A program made the translations under genes and the position numbers. Under the pieces are notes generated by a model that ran no database searches, was not told where the DNA came from, and saw only the letters and a program-made list of their open reading frames with translations. DNA of 64,000 nucleotides from Crambe crambe. Lineage: Eukaryota; Porifera; Demospongiae; Poecilosclerida; Crambeidae. Positions 11,164 through 22,600 of the stretch are shown piece after piece (positions within the stretch are counted from its first letter, which is position 1; each line of letters starts with the position of its first letter). Location: positions 881,488 to 945,487 of the forward strand of contig OZ004585.1 of NCBI GenBank assembly GCA_963924555.1, written 5' to 3'.

Positions 11164-11820
11164 TAGTAGACATGGCTGGCTATCAACTATCTAGTCTCCC
11201 CAACTATTTTTGCCCGCCTTCACGGTCTATATTGAACACGTGGTTCAATTCACTAGGATCACTGTTTACTTAGTTACAACCCACACAATGCACTGTCCCA
11301 TACTAGATTTGAGACAACCAACTTGCAAACTGCTGTACATGGATCTGGAGACAGTTGCAACAAGTTCTATCAACCATTGAAGAAGATTACATAAATTCAT
11401 AGCATGGTTAATTCCACTCCTCTTTGCCCAGAACCTTGGGGGTTACTTCTCTGGCAGTTCCAGACAATGGTTTGTTTTTTCACACACCTGGCTCAAGACT
11501 AATTTACACACTACAAGGTCCTGTATGCTTAAGTATAGTCTCACAGTTATGTTGGTGGCTATACTAAATTCTGAGGCCTACTGTGATCATGTCAAACATG
11601 ACAGAATAACAAGTGCTCCTCTGCCAACAGGAAACAAGGTATATGCTAATCATTCTACCCAAATGTAGCCAAGTGAACTAGCTACCTGCAGCAGAAAAAT
11701 TTTGCTTTGGTGCTAAACACTGTCACTTCTTTCTAGAATTACACTGTGACCAAAATTGGCCTGCTGTTTGGAACTATCCTACCTTAGGTACATTATAGTT
11801 AGCTAGCTGGTAATTCACAC

Positions 11821-12031
11821 CTGTGCTCAATAAATGCTCCATCTTGAGAGTGTATAAAAAGATGACAGCTATCAACAACCACCATAAGGTCAATATCAGA
11901 GGAATGAACCAGACATGGCGGGAAATGGCCGGGGAGCTTCTCTGCTTTGGCTTGTGTCCATGGAAACAGTAATACTGCCTCAGGTGCTGGACCCGAGACT
12001 TCCACAGGTCTGCCAGTTGAGACCTCAGCAT
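11821..12031 (-). CDS. Single-pass membrane protein exon, copy 1
   Basis: An exon with acceptor ATCACTTTAG and donor GAGCACAG|GTGTGA. From its ATG it encodes about 70 residues: a basic, Arg/Gln-rich N-terminus (LRSQLADLWKSRVQHLRQYY), then one strong membrane segment (VWFIPLILTLWWLLIAVIF), then a short tail. This is the layout of a type II membrane anchor. Short candidate exons follow downstream on the same strand (near 11400-11660), but I could not join them with agreeing phases. A second frame is also open across the exon but gives no membrane segment. I do not recognise the gene. The copy at 41255-41465 is nearly identical. Confidence 0.5.
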
Positions 12032-12527
12032 CCTCCTAAAGTGATAAAGAGAGATCAAAACCAGAATACGTAAGCTTACGCTAGCTAGATCTTACCCGTG
12101 GAAGGTTTTTTACTCCTCCTTTTTCTCTTTCTTTAGTTGCTTAAAAGACTGAGGATTTGGGACAAACTGGCCCACTAAATGGCGAGCAACAACCTTTATG
12201 TGCATGCGCATAGCAAGCGGTGTGCGCATGCGTTCAAATCTTGAACTTTGAACTCAGTTCAGGCTATTCGTGCTAGAATGAGGAGGTCAAGGAAAGAACC
12301 GTAACGTTCGAGCTTCCTGTGCTGCAAAACACCTGCAAAGTATACGTAGCATGATGGACACCTGATACTCTGAAGCAAAATGCTATCATTCATGATTGGA
12401 CACCTGATACCACCTCCTAAATTACAGAGTCAGCTATTAATAGCTACAGGATGATCATGGGAACAGTTTATGGGAGCTCAGTATGAGAAAAAGCAACTGT
12501 GTAACCAGAGTAAGCACCATACCCCTA

Positions 12528-12653
12528 AATATACACATGTAGTGTGCTTCCTTCCACTTGTAAGACCTTGGTGACCTCTGACCTCTGGGATTCAGGATCT
12601 ACAGCCAGGCTGTTGCAGACGATCTCAGCCTCCTGATTGCTACCAAAGGGATC
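12528..12653 (-). CDS. Pcc1/LAGE3-like exon (KEOPS complex), copy 1
   Basis: The frame reads DPFGSNQEAEIVCNSLAVD followed by PESQRSEVTKVLQVEG and STLHV. This matches the Pcc1/LAGE3 family pattern: a VPF strand, EAEIV.NSL helix start, VD.E..RS turn and L.VEG..L.V strand. Pcc1 is the dimerising subunit of KEOPS, which makes the t6A modification on tRNAs. Only this central part is visible, and the second half of the family (the SFLD..L helix) was not found, so it is a partial gene or a single exon. It keeps NSL, which copy 2 lacks. It is divergent from the CLASRP-like gene, which starts within a few hundred bases on the other strand. Confidence 0.6.
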
Positions 12654-12699
12654 TCTTATGTCTTCTGTTTGTTGTGGTACTGTGTCCGTCTGTGTGCTC

Positions 12700-12873
12700 C
12701 ACTGGATACTATGGCAAGGGATGCATCCAATATTCTTGAATCATTTAACCCTTTGTCTCCCATTACTGCACGCTTGTTACCACAGGTTACCATGGCAAGG
12801 GGGTGCATCCTATATCCTTGTTTAACCTCTTGTCTCCCATTTGTAGTGTTACTGTGTCTGTGTGTTCTTACAG
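12700..12873 (+). repeat. Intronic minisatellite carrying copies of a splice acceptor
   Basis: Units of roughly 90-100 bases repeat TTAACC(C)TTGTCTCCCATT, a T/G-rich tract, a CAGG acceptor-like site and ATACCATGGCAAGGG. The last is the start of the CLASRP-like exon that follows at 12874. About two diverged units lie before the real exon here; copy 2 has four or more. Confidence 0.6.
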
Positions 12874-14797
12874 GATACCATGGCAAGGGGATGCGTCCAA
12901 TGACATATCCCAATATGATGTGAGGATCCACTTGGACTACATCCCTGACTACTCAAAACTACCAGAAATCAAGTAAGTCAGTGCAGTGGATGCCAGTGGC
13001 AACTTGTAATTGTTTTGCTATGGATTATCATATGACTGGTCATATGATATCTGTACTGCTGGGTTAATGTAGTACTATGATCACATGACTGGTCACATGA
13101 CTGGTCACCAATACTTGAGGATTAATTATTGAGGGTTAGAGTAGTACTGATCATTATTGATCACACATGACTGATCACATGACTGGTCACCTAAACTTGG
13201 GTAGAATAACTTTATTGATGATCACTTGACTGGTCACATGATTGTGCTGTCCTCAGACTGAGCAAGGAAGAGAAGTACGAGGAGTAACTACGAGTGCTAC
13301 AGGATGCTGGTTCACTGAGTGAGACAGATGCTCTGGCCAAGATCAACGTGGAGGAAATGTACACAGAACCACTCCACAGCAAAAGAGACAAAAAGAAAGG
13401 TTAAATCCACGAAAGTTTATCATTTTTCTGTGATATTAGCATCTGTTTGTATCATGTATATGATGAATCAAGGTTTGAAGCCTCTGATTCAACTCAGAAT
13501 GAACATTTTCTCTATTGTTAAGATTAGTATGTACAGTTAAGAGTAGCTGAGAGATGCATGCAAGAGATCTATTTTATAAGTGGATACTCGTTGGTTGGAA
13601 AATGAAGTATCCATTATGTTCCATTCCTTTGACTGTTAAGGTCTCAGCAAGGAGTGGCCATTGGGTACTCGTATGGATATGGTGAGGACTCCAATAAGAG
13701 CCAGCAGCAACGTGACGAAGAACTACTGGCAGCTTTTCTTGGGGACGAGGAGGAGGAAGAAGAAAGGCATTTAGCAGTGAGAGTGAATATGGTGAGAGGA
13801 GAGAGAGAGAGAGAGTACTTGGTGTTGGTAGATCACCTCACCTGGATGATGACCATATCAGTACTTAGTAATTACTTTCACTCGTTCCTTCCTTACCTTA
13901 GAAATTGATATGGATGTTGACTATAAAGTGGACAGACTGAATGTCCTGGCCCTTGACTACGGCATGCAGGCAGGAGCCTTCAGCAGGTATGTAACCTGTC
14001 AAGACGTCCCTAGGTGCTCATAAGGTCTGCCTGAATACATCCTTGTGTATATGGTAGTGAACTACAGTGGACCCTCACTAATCCGAACTCCAATCCGAAT
14101 AGCCTTTAATCCAAACCTTCACAAAAGACTTTAATCCGAACCTTCACAAATCCGAATAGCCATTATTTTGATGAAAACTAGAAAGTGGTCCATTCCAACT
14201 GTATGAGACAGGGGGCAACTATGACAGGACAGATGTCCACTTACAATAGAATGAAGAATAACAGGTGATTAAAATGCAAATTCAGTGCTCTGTGATTTAA
14301 ATATCCAGTCAACTGTGTCTGAGCGTGCACCCTTAATATTAGTGGGGAATGAATCATGATGTAATTCCATGGACTATTGTACTGACACTTCAGGTCTCTA
14401 AGGGCTGAAAAGTCAGAGCTGAAAGGAGCAAAAGATAGCCAGAATTGCAAAACTGGAGAAGTCTGCTCTCTCCGTGAGTCATAATAATATCTAAGCCTAA
14501 TTCTTAGAATTTGGATCCAAGAATAGCAGTGTATCCAACCCCATGACTATTGGATCCAAGGATATTATAGATGTGGAATTGGATCCAAGAGTAGGAATAT
14601 GCTTAATAACTAGTGTGTTTAGTTTCTTGTCCTGGTTGTTTCAGGGTAGGAAGTCTCGAAGAGAATGTCGAAATTGGAAAGAAAACCACCCACCAGAGCC
14701 ACGCCTCCCAACTCCTCCTAGTTATGCCCAGAGGGGGAGTCCTACATACGAGACTTATGAGGGAGACAGGGAAAGGTATCTGGACATAGAATTCTAA
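12874..14797 (+). pseudogene. CLASRP: CLASRP-like (SR-related splicing factor) gene, decayed copy 1
   Basis: Exons match CLASRP (SFRS16, the DRY_EERY/SWAP-N family) in order. 12874-12972 encodes IPWQGDASNDISQYDVRIHL, then DYIPDY, matching the MPWQGDTNN..DRFDVRAHLDHIPDY block. 13257-13399 encodes KLSKEEKYEE and AKINVEEMYTEP. 13648-13790 encodes VAIGYSYGYGEDSN plus an acidic tail. 13902-13986 encodes EIDMDVDYKVD and YGMQAGAF. 14394-14473 encodes SLRAEKSELKGAKD. 14645-14797 encodes RKSRRECRNWKENH and PPSYAQRGSPTYETYEG, matching the SPPSYARRDSPTYD block. The second exon is damaged: a stop follows KYEE and 16 bases present in copy 2 (encoding part of NSFHG) are missing. The N-terminal exon was not found. 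CLASRP binds the CLK4 kinase and acts in alternative splicing. Confidence 0.8.
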
Positions 14798-15090
14798 ATA
14801 ATGCACACCCAAGATCATTTTATTTGGAAGATGAGGTGATTGACGTATTTTCTCCTTCTCCCTCCCCCTTCTTCCGCAATACTTATTAGTTTTTGTAGCA
14901 ATAAGGTTTACAAAAATTTTTTTCACTGAATTTTACTAGTAGTTGGTAGAATTTGTTTTAGTTCGAGATATAAGTTAACCAGAAGTGGCTATACATTATA
15001 GAGGGGAATAATCAGGTGGTAGTTGTTCTCCTGTTACTCTCTGCTTATACACTTACCACTGACATTAAAAGGTTGCACACCACCTTCCTA

Positions 15091-17859
15091 TCAAGAGGAA
15101 ATGAATTGAATCAAATCAAATCCAATAATACAATATTGACTTAGTTGGTTCCCTACCTCTTCAAACCAAATGGTATGTTTAGGCTCCAAGTCCACTGGTT
15201 CTATCTGTTGAGGGTCTTGTAGACACTCCATACAGGCAGCAGATTCTTCTGCCAGCACACAGAGATGATCTGTACTAGAGTGGACAGGGCACTTGAAGGC
15301 AAACTTGTAATCCATCATGAATTTGTAGTTCAAACGTGAGGTGACCGTCTTCAGGGTGGACTGAACTACCCCACGAACACGACTGCAGAGCATTTTAGTA
15401 TGACTTACTGGTTTCCTATGTTGTAGTCGTGTGATGGCAACTTCGAGATACAAGGGACGTGAGATGAGTGTGATTTTGTCATAGTCCTTCCCCACGTGGA
15501 ACTCAACTTTATTCTTTCGAATAGTATTTTCAACCAGTCTCCAGTCCTTTGAATGCCGAGAAGCAATGTTTGCAATCATGTAGGAAAATATGCCCAGAGG
15601 CACATAGCCACAATCATAGCGTAGCAGTAAGGGGGCTGGGTCTTCATTGGAGGTCTCGACTGTCAATTCACTGGCTCTGGCACTCTTGAGGATACTGGGC
15701 ATGAAGTACACCTCCTCTTGAGTGGAACTAGCTCCTGTAGGAGATGTGGGAGTGAAGCGTACCAATATGTTGAGGTATTCAAGAAGCTCCACCAATTTCT
15801 CCAGTGGAATGAGGGCATCAGCACAACTTGATGTAGCACTCTTCAAATCTTTAAGTGAGAACTGTGCTTTCTCTTTGAATCTTTCTGCCACTCTCTTCCC
15901 AACTTTCTTAAAAGTGAAAGTCTTCTTGACAAGGTTTGTTACGCTATCAAACAGGACTTGCACATCACAGATGACTGTATCTTTGAATGAGTCTAACTCG
16001 GGATAATACGAAATGAGGCCCACACGATGGTGCAGGAACCACAATGCTTCTTGCAGCTCACTGGGACTGATTCTGAGCTTCCCTCCCAGCTCTTCACATC
16101 TCACTAAACTCATCACACGCAAATTCAATTTCCGTACATAGAGACTCAACATTAACCAGGCAGCTGGAATGGTTATTTTACTGAAGCTCCTTTTGATTAT
16201 TCTCTCCAGGACTTTTCTGATCTCCTCTATCTCTTCTTGGCCACCATCATAATTATTGACTGCCAACATCAGCTGGTCCTCTGAGACAAACTCGATAATC
16301 TTGTTCTTATAAAAACTTGTATTTTTGATTCTCTTCTGAAGGAGTCCATCTTTCTCCTTGAACTCTTCGTCATTCACCTTGTCTCGATGTGTTCCCACAA
16401 AGACAACTTTTGACTTGAAGTGACCCGAGAACTCAGTAGTCTTGCGACACTTTACTGGGGGTCCATCACGACTATCCAGTGAACGCTCACTAAAGTATTC
16501 AATGCTGGAGAGAGATTGAAATAAAACTTCTTCCATGGTCAACGTAGAATCTTCTGGGTCAGTAGACACACCTTCTTCATTGGTATAATACACTTTAAAG
16601 AGGCTATCCAGTTGGTCGGTCAGTCGGCTGAAGAGAAGGTAAAGGGAAGGACCCATGATGAGGGCAGCATGCATTTCCAAAAATTCTGGATAACCACCAG
16701 TGTCAGTATTTATCAAAAGGATTGTGTCGTCCAATAGGTACTTTACTTTGCCCCACTCTTCATTACGCATGGCTTCTCGGAAAAGAGAGAGAATCTCTTC
16801 CATGTCCTCTACCCTCTGCTTTCTCGTATCAACATCAGATACAGAAGACTGCGAAGCTGTATCTCTGCCAACTGCCAATGTTGTGCCACTCTTGACAGTT
16901 TCATAGAATAACTGGCTATATATACCAGCTTCCTCGAACACATCCTTAAGTACCGACCATCTCCGGGACACAATTGTTCCAACATCAGAATGGACATTCC
17001 TGATGACAACATGGCCTCCCTCCTCCACCACTCCTGTGCTTGGCTGTTCCTTCTCCATGGCCATCAAGATATTCAAGATCTCTCCCATCAAACGACGTCG
17101 ACTGCACGTCTTCCCTGATCGAGGAAGGCCAGAGTAAACCATCCTTATTATGTCGATATCCACACAGATTTTCTCTGCAATAATCTTAGAACAAGCATTC
17201 TCATGTTGCAGCATCTCATTGGAAACTGAGTCATAAAGATTGAAAAGGAAATTGTATGGATGTTATTGTACTTGAGATGCCACATTCCAGTATAACTCAC
17301 CAAATCCAGTCAGAGGTTCATTTTGAGTAGAGACAGGACTAGAGGAGGTATCTATTATAGAGGAGAAATAATAATGATACTTTAACACATATCAGAAGTC
17401 CTGGATGATCAACTCTATGAGATGGGAGGACATGCACTAGGAATCCCAGATAATATAATAAACAAAAACAAACAAACAAACAAACAAACAAACAAGGGTC
17501 CATGTTGGGGAGGCAGCAAACCTAAGTTAATACTCATATAGGTATTCAATCTATTTTCCCATTGAACCTAATGCCCCTCCCCATACAATCAATGTACTCC
17601 CAACTAGTCTCTCTGTGATTATCACTGTTGGAACCACTGCAGGTCAGGATAGTGAGAGAGAGGAGATAAGGCTCACATGTAATGATGCTACAGTTCCAGA
17701 AACCATCACAGACCACAAGACTCACCTTTAAGGTAGTTAATCCACAGCTTTGTCCACTTTACTTGTAACCAAACCATTCTTCTATTTGCCAAGTAACTAT
17801 CAAGCTCCTGGATGCCTTTGTTGGGCTTATTATTTCCACTATAGTAACTACTGCATAGT
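15091..17859 (-). CDS. ROC-COR (ROCO-type) GTPase gene, partial
   Basis: Three exons join in phase 1. 17859-17726 encodes GNNKPNKGIQELDSYLANRR and ends KLWINYLK. 17351-17301 encodes DTSSSPVSTQNEPLTGFG. 17225-15157 is the GTPase exon of nearly 690 residues. From the first Met (17214), the P-loop GLPRSGKT is at residues 29-36, the G3 motif DTGGYPEF lies near 170, and G4 is GTHRDK. A COR domain starts at PAAWLMLSLYVRK and includes YFMPSILKS and YVPLGIFSYMI. The last exon either splices at GAAGAG|GTAGGG (15157) or reads on to a stop at 15091. The N-terminus and any C-terminal partner are not resolved. The first exon lies inside the left arm of the palindrome. Family members are multidomain GTPase scaffolds; the substrate is unknown. 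Confidence 0.8.
17460..17494. repeat. AAAC microsatellite
   Basis: About eight CAAA units inside an intron of the ROC-COR gene. Confidence 0.85.
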
Positions 17860-19223
17860 CTGCAAAAAGCTGTCAGATTTTTTTCCTTCCATACACTATT
17901 ATGTCATAACTATAAATATAAGTTAGACAACGAGACCAAGGGATATAAGTTATTTAGACATAGATAACATGTAGTGGTTATGAGTAGAGGTGCCAGGGTT
18001 GGCTACTCATTACTTTCCATTAGTGTTTGTCAAGCTAACTAGCAGTTATCAGTAAGTTGCTGCATGGGGTTGCTATGCATGATCTAAATAAGTTAGACAA
18101 CTCAACTAATTAAATGAGATATAAGTTATTTATAGCACCCTTGCTGTGCTCAGGATGCTACAGCCTCGGGCATTTGGATATCTAGGCACTACATGTTATC
18201 TAAGTGAACGGTGTACCAGAAAGTAACCACTTCTTGTTTGGCTAGCTGTTCAGCACAAGTTGCTAGGCAACTAATGTAAAAAAATGCACTGTCCTAAGAG
18301 CAGACTGACCAGTGATATAAGTGATTTATAACACTCGGTTTTTCTACTGAGCTATGATCTAAACAGCTAGCCGAACAAGAAGTGGTTAGTTTTTTGTACA
18401 CCGTTCACTTAGATAAAATGTAGTCCTTAGATAAGCTAAGATAAGCTAAGATAGTGTATATGCAGGAACCAACTCAAATTTGAGTGAATCAAGAAGGACT
18501 GAGGCTAGTCCTCTATCAAGGAAGATATCCAGGCAGGAACGAAGGAGGATGGAACAAAAGTTCAAAGGTAGCTGCATACTAATAGGACCACTTCTTGTTC
18601 GGCTAGCTGTTTAGATCATAGCTCAGTAGAAAAACCGAGTGTTATAAATCACTTATATCACTGGTCAGTCTGCTCTTAGGACAGTGCATTTTTTTACATT
18701 AGTTGCCTAGCAACTTGTGCTGAACAGCTAGCCAAACAAGAAGTGGTTAATTTCTGGTACACCGTTCACTTAGATAACATGTAGTGCCTAGATATCCAAA
18801 TGCCCGAGGCTGTAGCATCCCGAGCACAGCAAGGGTGCTATAAATAACTTATATCTCATTTAATTAGTTGAGTTGTCTAGATCATGCATAGCAACCCCAT
18901 GCAGAAACTTACTGATAGCTGCTAGTTAGCTTGACAAACACTAATGGAAAGTAATGAGTAGCCAACCCTGGCACCTCTACTCATAACCACTACATGTTAT
19001 CTATGTCTAAATAACTTATATCCCTTGGTCTCGTTGTCTAACTTATATTTATAGTTATGACATAATAGTGTATGGAAGAAAAAAAATCTGACAGCTTTTT
19101 TGCAGACTATGTGGTAGTTACTATAGTGGAAATAATAAGCCCAACAAAGGCATCCAGGAGCTTGATAGTTACTTGGCAAATAGAAGAATGGTTACAGGTA
19201 AAGTGGACAAAGCTGTGGATTAA
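17737..19223. repeat. Large palindrome (inverted duplication) with an exon copy in each arm
   Basis: The left arm (17737-18386) and right arm (18587-19223) are near-perfect reverse complements of about 640 bases, around a unique 200-base loop that holds an AGCTAAGATA repeat. The left arm contains the 5' exon of the ROC-COR gene (17859-17726). The right arm contains an antisense copy (about 19100-19200, plus strand) that has lost TTTGG before its Gln codon. Within each arm there are further shorter repeats (GTACACCGTTCACTTAGATA). The arms carry no transposase or clear target duplication, so this may be a genomic inverted duplication rather than a transposon. Confidence 0.88.
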
Positions 19224-19676
19224 AAGAGCCAGAGACCATGACTATGTAAAGTACAGCATAAATCATTTCGTTAGCAGGAACTTCTGCTAAAATACAATTG
19301 CATGCAATGAAATAGGTTTCCGGTCTGTTGGCGAATCGACTGTATTATTATTTTAGTATTGTAAACCACACCACTATATATTACAGGGTTTCATTTCCTT
19401 GGGGGGGGGGGGGGAAGTTCATGATTTGTGTGGTAAGGGGAAAGAGGGGATCTGCCCCCTCCTGCACAGAGCACTAAAAACACTACTTAGAAGTATCATT
19501 CTTAAACTTGCATGTTTCCAAAGTAGGTAGCAATATAACTAACTATTTCAGAAGAAAAATATCCGTTACCAAAAAGGCAAATCAAGGAGGAACTGGCTCA
19601 GCAAGCTAAATATAACATCTAAGATCTAAAGTTATGAACTGGAAGACTCTAAATCACTTATCGTAGCAATACATAC

Positions 19677-22600
19677 CTGAAGAAGGAATGGCATTGCTTG
19701 CATCAGTTTCTATTGAAAATAAATAAATAATTAAAAAATTGCTAGCATTAAGTTTTCGGCTTACCAAAATTCAATACTTGATGTATATCATCCCATTCTG
19801 GATTAGCATTGTTCATGAACCACCACTCCACAACTTTTCTCAAGGCAACTTGATTATCCTTTTGGCAAGAAACAGTAATGACATCCGTTACAGAACTAGG
19901 CACACCTAGTAAAGATGCAACCCTAATCCACCGATCCAATAACTTAAGTAACATGTTAACGGCATTAGCAATTGTCAAGGGTTCTTGAACCTTCCCATCA
20001 CCTGTACATTAATTGAAAAGAACTTCAAACCTGTATTCATATTATACATCTTAGGTAAATTAGGTAACTGGATTTGAGAAAAGGTACAATTTCATTCAAA
20101 ATGTTAAAAGTCATTAGCTGGTATTATCCTTACCTAACCACTTCATATGGCTAGATCCTGGAAAGATGCTGTTATTTTTTTCACATTTCATGGATGTATC
20201 ACTGTGGTAAGAACATGTGTGTTTTTCATCTATTTTTCCACATCTGCAGTCGAATGCAATATTGAAATTGAAATTATGGCCATTGATGATGTTTATCTTC
20301 TCCAAACATTGCAGAATAACTGAAGCAATCTGGTGATAATTAGTTGGCTTTTTCTGATCATCTGACTTCACATATACTTCGACATGTGGTGACTCAAATG
20401 CAACAGTAACAAGGCATTGAAATTCTTCAGCTCTTAACATTGCACAGTTCTTATACAAGCACATGGGATTACCAGATTGATCTCTTGGTATAATCCATGA
20501 TCGATTCAATAGACATGATATCAGCATTGAAATGAACTCATTACCTGTAGAAGGACACTTTATAATCATAGGAATAAGATTCAAATCGATAGAATTTTCA
20601 CAAAATGTCTTTCTGTCCATTTTATTCAAAGGTTGAAGCAAGGAAGGCATGATGTATCTGGCATCACCATCAAAAGGAGCCATTATCATCAACTTGGTGA
20701 ATAAAACTATAAAGTCCTTGTCAGATATATATTTCAATTCATTAGTATAGACTCCAATCTCATTGAGCAAGTCTACTCTGGTGACAACTGATGACTGCCA
20801 GCCATCTAAATGTTTATTATTATCATAGAGAGAGGAAAATATCTTTGAAAAAATTGTAATTCCTGAAAAAACAATATCAGGTAGAGCATCTTTGAAGTAA
20901 AGTAACATATTGTGTTCCGACAGATATTGAAGTGCTACTTCGACTGTTGGCCGGTCCATATTCAAAAGTTTGCCAATTTTCATACAGTGTCCTTCAACAC
21001 TTAAAATAACCAAATTTGAAGAGGTAATGCATTCTTTTAATTTGAAACCAAATACATGCCATGCAAATGGGAATTTCTTGGAATTGGTTACTGACATCGC
21101 ATGGTCAATAACTCTGCAACCAGAGTCATGATCTTGTCTTTCTGGTGTTTTATAATTGATGGGAAAAATCTGGTTTTCACTACTTGAATTGCCTAGATTT
21201 TCACGTAGGAGAGCAATTTTTTCTTGAATGTTAACATCCTCTTTGATATATGTTCCAATAATGAGCAATTTAGAGCTTGGTGTTGCAGTTTGTAACAAAT
21301 CATCCCATTCAGTCTGATGCAACTCCTTAGATAAATCAGTAACAAAAGCATAGAAAGTCACATTCCTGATAAAGACTTTCAAAAGTTCACCGAGTTTGAA
21401 AAAGTTAGATCCACAATTAATCACATGGAGTAATTCCATTTTCCCTTTAGTTTGGTACTGGGACATGCTATCTATTGTATTTACAATGCTAGCAGCTTCA
21501 AAAAATTGATCAAGATGTTTTGATTGTTCTCTCTTTGCTGGAATAGTTTGTTTTTCATGTTCTTCAGATTTGTGTGCATCCATACTTTTTTCCGGAGCAG
21601 TTTGCTTTTCATGTTCTTCAGATTTGTGTGTATCCACACTCTTTTCCGGAGCAGTTTGTTTTTCATATTCTTTAGATTTGTGTGCATCCACACTCTTTTC
21701 CAGAGCAGTTTGCTCTTCATGTTCTTCAGATTTGTGTGCATCCACACTCTTTTCCAGAGCAGTTTGCTCTTCATGTTCTTCAGATTTGTGTGCATCCACA
21801 CTCTTAGCTGAAGTGGTTTGCTTTTTATTCACTTTTGGTGATGGTGATGCTTGCAAGTCTTGTTGGTCTTGTGAAGAATGTTTAGGCTCTACCTCAGACT
21901 GACTCTCTTCAGGAACTATTGAAAATGCTATGATTTCCTTGTGATCATTGGTTTCCATCTTTTTAAACATAGCACAATCATGATCAGCAGGTCGATAATA
22001 AATCTCATGCTCAACTGATGATATGGCTTTTGGAGTTGTGGGCACAGGTTCTTGAAGTGCTATGTGTTTAGTGCTCGTAACTTCAGAATCAGAGACTCCA
22101 AAGAAGATCACCGATGCAATCCTTAAATCAAGAGAACCTTTGTCCATCGCTTTATCAAAAATATCAGCAGGTTCACCTATGTAAGGTTAACAAAACAATA
22201 AAACCAATGAAACTTGAATGGGTCATTAGTGACTTACCTCTAGCTTTCTCTGAAGCTTTTTGTTCTTGAAACCATGCTAATTCAGACTTGTTGAGTTCAC
22301 TTACTTGCTGATTGTTACATTCACATGTGTTAGATTCCAACATTAACTTCTTTACGACATAAAAATGCTTTACATTTGATGCTGAGCAACTGCTGTTGTT
22401 GCAAGCTAATGTTAAATCAAATTCTCTTTCTTCAAGCCAACGTGGTACTATTCGCTGAAGCTGCACATTTAATGTGGATAAAATATGGTAGTAGATATCT
22501 TCACTCAAGATGGCATCATTATATGAAACACAGTCGACTCGAATAAATTGGGAAAATTCAGTAAGTATCACACAGATACATTCATTCACTATAAATTTAA

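Larger units (their letters stand above)
11330..13990. repeat. Segmental duplication of the CLASRP/Pcc1/membrane-exon block, copy 1
   Basis: It matches about 40731-43930 in the same order and orientation, beginning with the shared CATGGATCTGGAGACAGTTG and running through the membrane-anchor exon, the Pcc1 exon, the intronic minisatellite and the CLASRP-like exons. Indels are frequent. This copy continues with CLASRP-like exons (13902-14797) that copy 2 lacks. Confidence 0.85.

Noticed and set aside
17726-19709. Joining gene A to the 15-17.9 kb ROC-COR gene as one very long gene
   Set aside because: The last clear exon of gene A ends in phase 1, but the exon at 17859 needs a phase 2 join, and the palindrome lies between them.
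21524-21902. Plus-strand hydrophobic frames with CVSTLFSGAVC repeats, and the like at 62641-62965
   Set aside because: They are antisense to the charged 18-residue repeats of genes A and D.
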